This document shows, piece by piece, positions 60,241-64,000 of a DNA stretch of 64,000 nucleotides (position 1 is the first letter of the stretch; each line of letters opens with the position of its first letter). Where the stretch lies: NCBI RefSeq assembly GCF_000619925.1, contig NZ_JHVB01000008.1, positions 98,559 through 162,558 of the forward strand. The letters are read 5' to 3'. The notes under the pieces are model-generated. The model made no database searches. It was not told the origin of the DNA and saw only the letters and a program-made list of their open reading frames with translations. The position numbers were made by a program, and so were the translations under genes. This DNA is from Treponema sp. C6A8. GTDB taxonomy: Bacteria > Spirochaetota > Spirochaetia > Treponematales > Treponemataceae.

Positions 60241-63200
60241 TTACCTCACAACAAAGAAACAAATAAGTTCAAAGTCGTCGAGACCCTTTATGTTGAAATT
60301 ATTGATTGTGGTTCCGCCACTGTGGAAGAGGCTATCAATATCACTCATATCTTTAGTTTCAATAATAGAATCAATTGCTTTACTCAATAATTCAGAACAT
60401 TGTTTCATGTTCTTTCCATTGCGAGTTTCTTTATTAAATATTGCACAAAGCTCTGTATTAGGAGTTGTTTTTCCTTTACACAAAAGGCGGATATTATCCA
60501 GCATCTTTTTTGCTTCAAGATGATTCAACTGAATTTCACCATCTTTCTTAATGTACACCATATAGAAAGGATGTAATCTGTTTTGATTCTTAATGTTTAC
60601 AGAATTAGAACGATTCTTAAGAATAAAGATAATTCCTTCTGGTAATTCTTCTGTTTTCTGTACAACAGCATGAAGCCCATAAGGAGTATGATCCAAAGTA
60701 TTTCCTTCGTCTCGGTATTGCAATAAGTCCAGACGGAACTCATTCAATCCCAGGTCCATAATTGAAATACCAGAATTCATTTCTTCAATATCAACAACTT
60801 CTTCCTTCAGTTTCTGAAGTTGTTCTTTACGGTAATCCAGATCTTTCTGTTCTTCTTCAAGAATGTTGTCATCAGCTGTAGCAGTCATATCAACAATTTT
60901 CATTCTTGTTTCTACACGGCCTTTAAGATTGATGTATTCATCAAGTGTCAAATCAGGCCAGAAGTTTACAAGTTGGATAACAGAATTTTTACTTCCGATA
61001 CGGTCAATACGTCCAAATCTTTGAATAATTCGTACAGGGTTCCAGTGAATATCATAGTTTATAAGGTAGTCACAGTCCTGCAAGTTTTGACCTTCGCTGA
61101 TACAGTCAGTTGCAATCAAAATATCAATACTTCTGTTGTCATTTGGATAAATTACATTCTTATCTTTTGATATAGGAGAGAAGTAAGTAAGTACAGCGTT
61201 TAAGTCACAGCGGAACTTATCAAGTGTAGATTTTCCTTCGCTTGTACCGCTAACCATTGCAGAGTTAAGAGAATATTTGTCTTTAGCAAACTTGCTTACA
61301 TTGTCATACAAGTAATCGGCTGTATCAGCAAAAGCTGTAAATACGATTACCTTTTTATTTTCACCATTAATTGGATGCTCAATCTTATTTGAAATCATCT
61401 CTAAAAGCTTATTGAGCTTAGAATCTTTTTCAGGGGTAATATCAGAAATTAAATCCTCAAGTCCACTTAAAACACCAACATCATATTCCAAATCTTTGAG
61501 CCAGGTTTTATAGTCCATATCGTTCAAGTCAATTTTTACTTTCTTTCCGATTGTGAACATATCTGCTGCATTCTGGTCATCATCATCAATATCATCATCG
61601 TATGCTGAAAGATCAGTTAGATTAATTGATGAGTTCAAAGAGTTTTTATTAAGATCAAATTCATTAACAATTTTAATTGTCTGATTGATATAATACTTTA
61701 CACGCTGCAATGTAAGTCTGAATGAATAAACAGAACTTTCAAGACGCTTCAAAAGGTTTATTGCCATAAGGCGGCGAATACCAAGTTCGCGTCCCATCTG
61801 GTCAAATCCACCAGCTCCAGTTTCATCATCCAGATTAAGGTCATATTTTGCACGCTTACTTGGGAAAATAAATAATGAAGGAACATAAACAGTAAGCTTC
61901 AATCTATTCAGTTCTTCAAAAATAATATTGAAAGTTGCATCGCTTTCAGAATCTGTTAATGGTGTCTGAACCGATATTGGATGTAATCTTGTAGGGAATG
62001 TTCCAATATCTTTTGTGTCGTAATATTTTTGAATATGTTTACGGCTTCGAGCGATAGTAACGCTGTCCAAAACTTCAAAGAAATCAAAACTTAATTGATT
62101 CAAAAGATTTTCAGTTGTTCGTTCTTCAGATGGAAGCTTGCTCCATCGTGTAAAGGCTCTTTGTGCCTGGGCAAAAATATCATCAATAGAACTTTTGGTA
62201 TCAAGGCGTTCATCAAGATTTTCCGAAACACCTTCGTATGCAAGCGCAAGCTGATTTTTCAAATCAAGGAATCTGTTATTTACAGGAGTTGCACTAAGCA
62301 TTAAGACTTTAGTTTTTACACCTTGCTTAATAACTTTTTCCATCAACTGCATATAACGATTTTCTTTTGTATTTGCATGAGTACCAATACCATTGCGGAA
62401 GTTATGAGATTCATCAATTACAACAAGATCATAGTTTCCCCAGTTTATAAAAGCCAGGTCATTTCCATTTGACTGTCCGTGTGTACGGTTTAAATCGGTA
62501 TGGAATAAAACATCATAACGCAGTCTGTCATCTGCAATAGGATTATTCTTATAGTTGTTTTTGTAAATGTTCCAGTTATTAGCTAGTTTCTTAGGACAAA
62601 GAACAAGAACGCGGCTGTTACGGCTTTCATAATATTTTATAACAGAAAGTGCAGTAAAAGTTTTACCAAGTCCGACACTATCAGCAAGAATACAGCCGTT
62701 GTATTTTTCAAGCTTATTGATAATAGCAAGACATGCATCCTGCTGGAAGTTGTAAAGCTTATTCCAGATTGCGCTTTTCTTAAAACCAGTAGCTTCTTTA
62801 GGAAGAACATCTTCGCTAATATCTTCCAGAAACTCATTAAAAATATTGTACAAAGTAACAAAGTACAAAAACTCAGGGGCATTTTCGTTATAAGCATTTG
62901 TAATATTATCAATAATTATATCAGTTACTTCCTCAAGTTTGTCTTTATCATTCCATAGATTATCAAAAAGATTGATGTAAGCAGTAGAGATTGGAGCTTC
63001 AGTTTTCTGCACCATATTGTAAGCATTGTTACCACGCTCACAACCTAAATCTACAGTAGTAAAACCCTGTATTGGCATATAACTTTTATCATCAACATTG
63101 ATAAAGCCAACCATATTTTCAGAAGTAGTATTGGTCTTAAAAGTTACCTTATTCTTAATCCATTCCGCACATTCTTTAGCAATAGCCTTTTGCGAAAGCT

Positions 63201-63480
63201 CATTACGAAGCTTAATCTCAAACTCAGTACCATAAAGACTACGCTCACGGTTCAATTTAGGAATATAGAACTCACGCTTTTCTTTCTTAGCTTTTTCTGT
63301 ATTAAAAGTAGGAGAAGTAAAAATAAAACGCAGCTCATCAATGTTTCCCAGCTGCTCCTTCAATTCCTGATAAGCATAAATAGAAAAACAACTAGCTGCG
63401 ATAGAAACTTTGCTATTAATTTTAATGTTTTGCTTTAAGTCTTGTGCCAGTGTTTTATTTACGTTATCTATCAGTTCCAT
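60241..63480 (-). CDS. SNF2-type DEAD/DEAH helicase of the R-M island
   Basis: 1079 aa. Walker A DSVGLGKT at 267-274, DESH at 356-359, SATPVNNRF as motif III, and the C-terminal lobe with LIATDCISEGQNLQDCDYLI and QRFGRIDRIGS. The N-terminal ~200 residues resemble the PLD-like domain found in such helicases (KVSIAASCFSIYAYQELKEQ), but no HKD catalytic motif was seen. First gene of the co-directional island; the others follow with minimal gaps. Confidence 0.88.
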   Translation of the reverse strand: MELIDNVNKTLAQDLKQNIKINSKVSIAASCFSIYAYQELKEQLGNIDELRFIFTSPTFNTEKAKKEKREFYIPKLNRERSLYGTEFEIKLRNELSQKAIAKECAEWIKNKVTFKTNTTSENMVGFINVDDKSYMPIQGFTTVDLGCERGNNAYNMVQKTEAPISTAYINLFDNLWNDKDKLEEVTDIIIDNITNAYNENAPEFLYFVTLYNIFNEFLEDISEDVLPKEATGFKKSAIWNKLYNFQQDACLAIINKLEKYNGCILADSVGLGKTFTALSVIKYYESRNSRVLVLCPKKLANNWNIYKNNYKNNPIADDRLRYDVLFHTDLNRTHGQSNGNDLAFINWGNYDLVVIDESHNFRNGIGTHANTKENRYMQLMEKVIKQGVKTKVLMLSATPVNNRFLDLKNQLALAYEGVSENLDERLDTKSSIDDIFAQAQRAFTRWSKLPSEERTTENLLNQLSFDFFEVLDSVTIARSRKHIQKYYDTKDIGTFPTRLHPISVQTPLTDSESDATFNIIFEELNRLKLTVYVPSLFIFPSKRAKYDLNLDDETGAGGFDQMGRELGIRRLMAINLLKRLESSVYSFRLTLQRVKYYINQTIKIVNEFDLNKNSLNSSINLTDLSAYDDDIDDDDQNAADMFTIGKKVKIDLNDMDYKTWLKDLEYDVGVLSGLEDLISDITPEKDSKLNKLLEMISNKIEHPINGENKKVIVFTAFADTADYLYDNVSKFAKDKYSLNSAMVSGTSEGKSTLDKFRCDLNAVLTYFSPISKDKNVIYPNDNRSIDILIATDCISEGQNLQDCDYLINYDIHWNPVRIIQRFGRIDRIGSKNSVIQLVNFWPDLTLDEYINLKGRVETRMKIVDMTATADDNILEEEQKDLDYRKEQLQKLKEEVVDIEEMNSGISIMDLGLNEFRLDLLQYRDEGNTLDHTPYGLHAVVQKTEELPEGIIFILKNRSNSVNIKNQNRLHPFYMVYIKKDGEIQLNHLEAKKMLDNIRLLCKGKTTPNTELCAIFNKETRNGKNMKQCSELLSKAIDSIIETKDMSDIDSLFHSGGTTINNFNIKGLDDFELICFFVVR

Positions 63481-63580
63481 GTTACAAATCTCTACCTATT
63501 ATTATAGAAATCATTATAACATAAATAATTTACATAATCACATTATTTCTTACACTCTCCATTCTTCCCTCAACACAAGT

Positions 63581-63588
63581 CCCCCCCC
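63581..63588. repeat. Homopolymer tract C8 (G8 on the island strand)
   Basis: Eight consecutive C in the 292-base spacer between the helicase start and the right-edge gene, about 100 nt upstream of the helicase ATG. Such tracts can vary in length and alter promoter strength. Nothing else distinctive lies in this spacer except AT-rich DNA and the element at 63734. Confidence 0.7.
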
Positions 63589-63733
63589 ATACTCGCTGAC
63601 TATTCGTTACAATTCTCTTAAATCCTTTTTCCTGCACACGTATACTAAGTCACTTCTGACTGTTTATAGATTCATTATTTGTTATTTTTTCAAAAATTTT
63701 TAAACTTTTTTTCAATTTCATTTCCGAATTTTC

Positions 63734-63753
63734 ATTGTCTGCGGATATATAAT
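63734..63753 (+). promoter_or_regulatory. Conserved 17-bp element with TATAAT
   Basis: ATTGTCTGCGGATATAT (63734-63750), identical to the element before the Rpn pseudogene, merging into TATAAT at 63748-63753, 19 nt before the start codon of the right-edge gene. Confidence 0.55.
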
Positions 63754-63772
63754 ATATGTGGAAAAAGTAATT

Positions 63773-64000
63773 ATGAATTGCATAGCTTTGGGGGACCCCT
63801 ACCCGGTTTTAAATGAAAAACGGGAAATTGAATGCTTTATAGACGTAGAAGCATTGCACCTTTATAGGGTAGAAAATGGTATTTCAGAAAAGAAGAAAAA
63901 ACTGCGCCTGCGGATTGCAGACGGCAGCATCTGGCTTCATTTTAAAAAGACTTCTGCCAACAACAGATTTACTGTTAGCGGGACTCTTTCTGGGAAAACT
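63773..64000 (+). CDS. Unrecognised protein, N-terminal part (cut by window edge)
   Basis: Open from the ATG at 63773 to the window end (76 codons): MNCIALGDPYPVLNEKREIE, then a Lys-rich KKKKLRLRIADGSIW stretch. GGAAAAAG precedes the ATG. No family recognised from this part. It shares its upstream element with the Rpn pseudogene, so it may belong to the same class of accessory genes. Confidence 0.5.
   Translation, partial: MNCIALGDPYPVLNEKREIECFIDVEALHLYRVENGISEKKKKLRLRIADGSIWLHFKKTSANNRFTVSGTLSGKT

Noticed and set aside
1..64000. CRISPR array, prophage or IS element
   Set aside because: No regularly spaced repeats, integrase, terminase, capsid or DDE transposase genes were seen; the accessory region consists of R-M, RHS, Rpn and WYL-linked genes only.

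Overview
The window looks like a chromosomal segment of a host-associated Treponema (Spirochaetota), probably an anaerobic saccharolytic gut or rumen species. The evidence is protein-level: formate acetyltransferase as the fermentation enzyme, a binding-protein sugar ABC transporter next to a GH35 beta-galactosidase, an OmpW-like barrel plus lipoprotein pair resembling the T. pallidum Tp0733 neighbourhood, many lipoproteins, and a RarA ATPase with a large extra C-terminal domain. Base composition is moderate. No integrase, IS transposase, CRISPR array or rRNA was seen. One tRNA (Cys) is present.

Layout. 1-4.3 kb: truncated putP, an Mrp/ApbC ATPase and pflB. 4.4-13.6 kb (minus strand): a beta-CASP nuclease, an acyl-CoA ligase, a GH35 enzyme and a malEFG-type transporter behind a promoter that overlaps a palindrome. 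13.8-26.3 kb: housekeeping genes (miaB, a methyltransferase, parAB, an M18 aminopeptidase, a Nudix hydrolase, tRNA-Cys, LapA- and SPOR-domain proteins, a phosphodiester glycosidase, a HAD phosphatase, folD). 26.4-38.7 kb: outer-membrane proteins and lipoproteins, the RarA fusion, esterases, and ilvB behind an apparent translational attenuator. 38.7-39.2 kb: intergenic repeats and an unclassified small RNA with its own promoter and terminator.

39.2-51 kb is accessory DNA. Two slyX copies flank a decayed Rpn nuclease gene and an orphan RHS C-terminus. Next to these, a WYL regulator gene sits among three promoters that carry the same 17-bp operator exactly 10 bp before TATAAT. The promoters drive a reduced polymerase V pair and two operons of small unknown proteins. 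The UmuD-like protein starts at the position corresponding to UmuD' and has lost both catalytic residues. One small-protein operon encodes a membrane protein resembling the FlhA membrane domain. This is my main candidate for an undescribed, coordinately controlled system.

51.3-63.5 kb is one co-directional defence island: an SNF2-type helicase, an unknown acidic protein, a DUF4391 protein, two paralogous type III Mod methyltransferases and one Res subunit. A G8 tract lies upstream. The last 230 bases begin an unrecognised gene.

A recurrent trait is a -10 box exactly 6 nt before the start codon with no Shine-Dalgarno sequence (acyl-CoA ligase, parA, Nudix, LapA-like, alpha/beta hydrolase). 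This predicts leaderless mRNAs. All functional statements come from reading the sequence and from knowledge of the families; no search or folding program was run.
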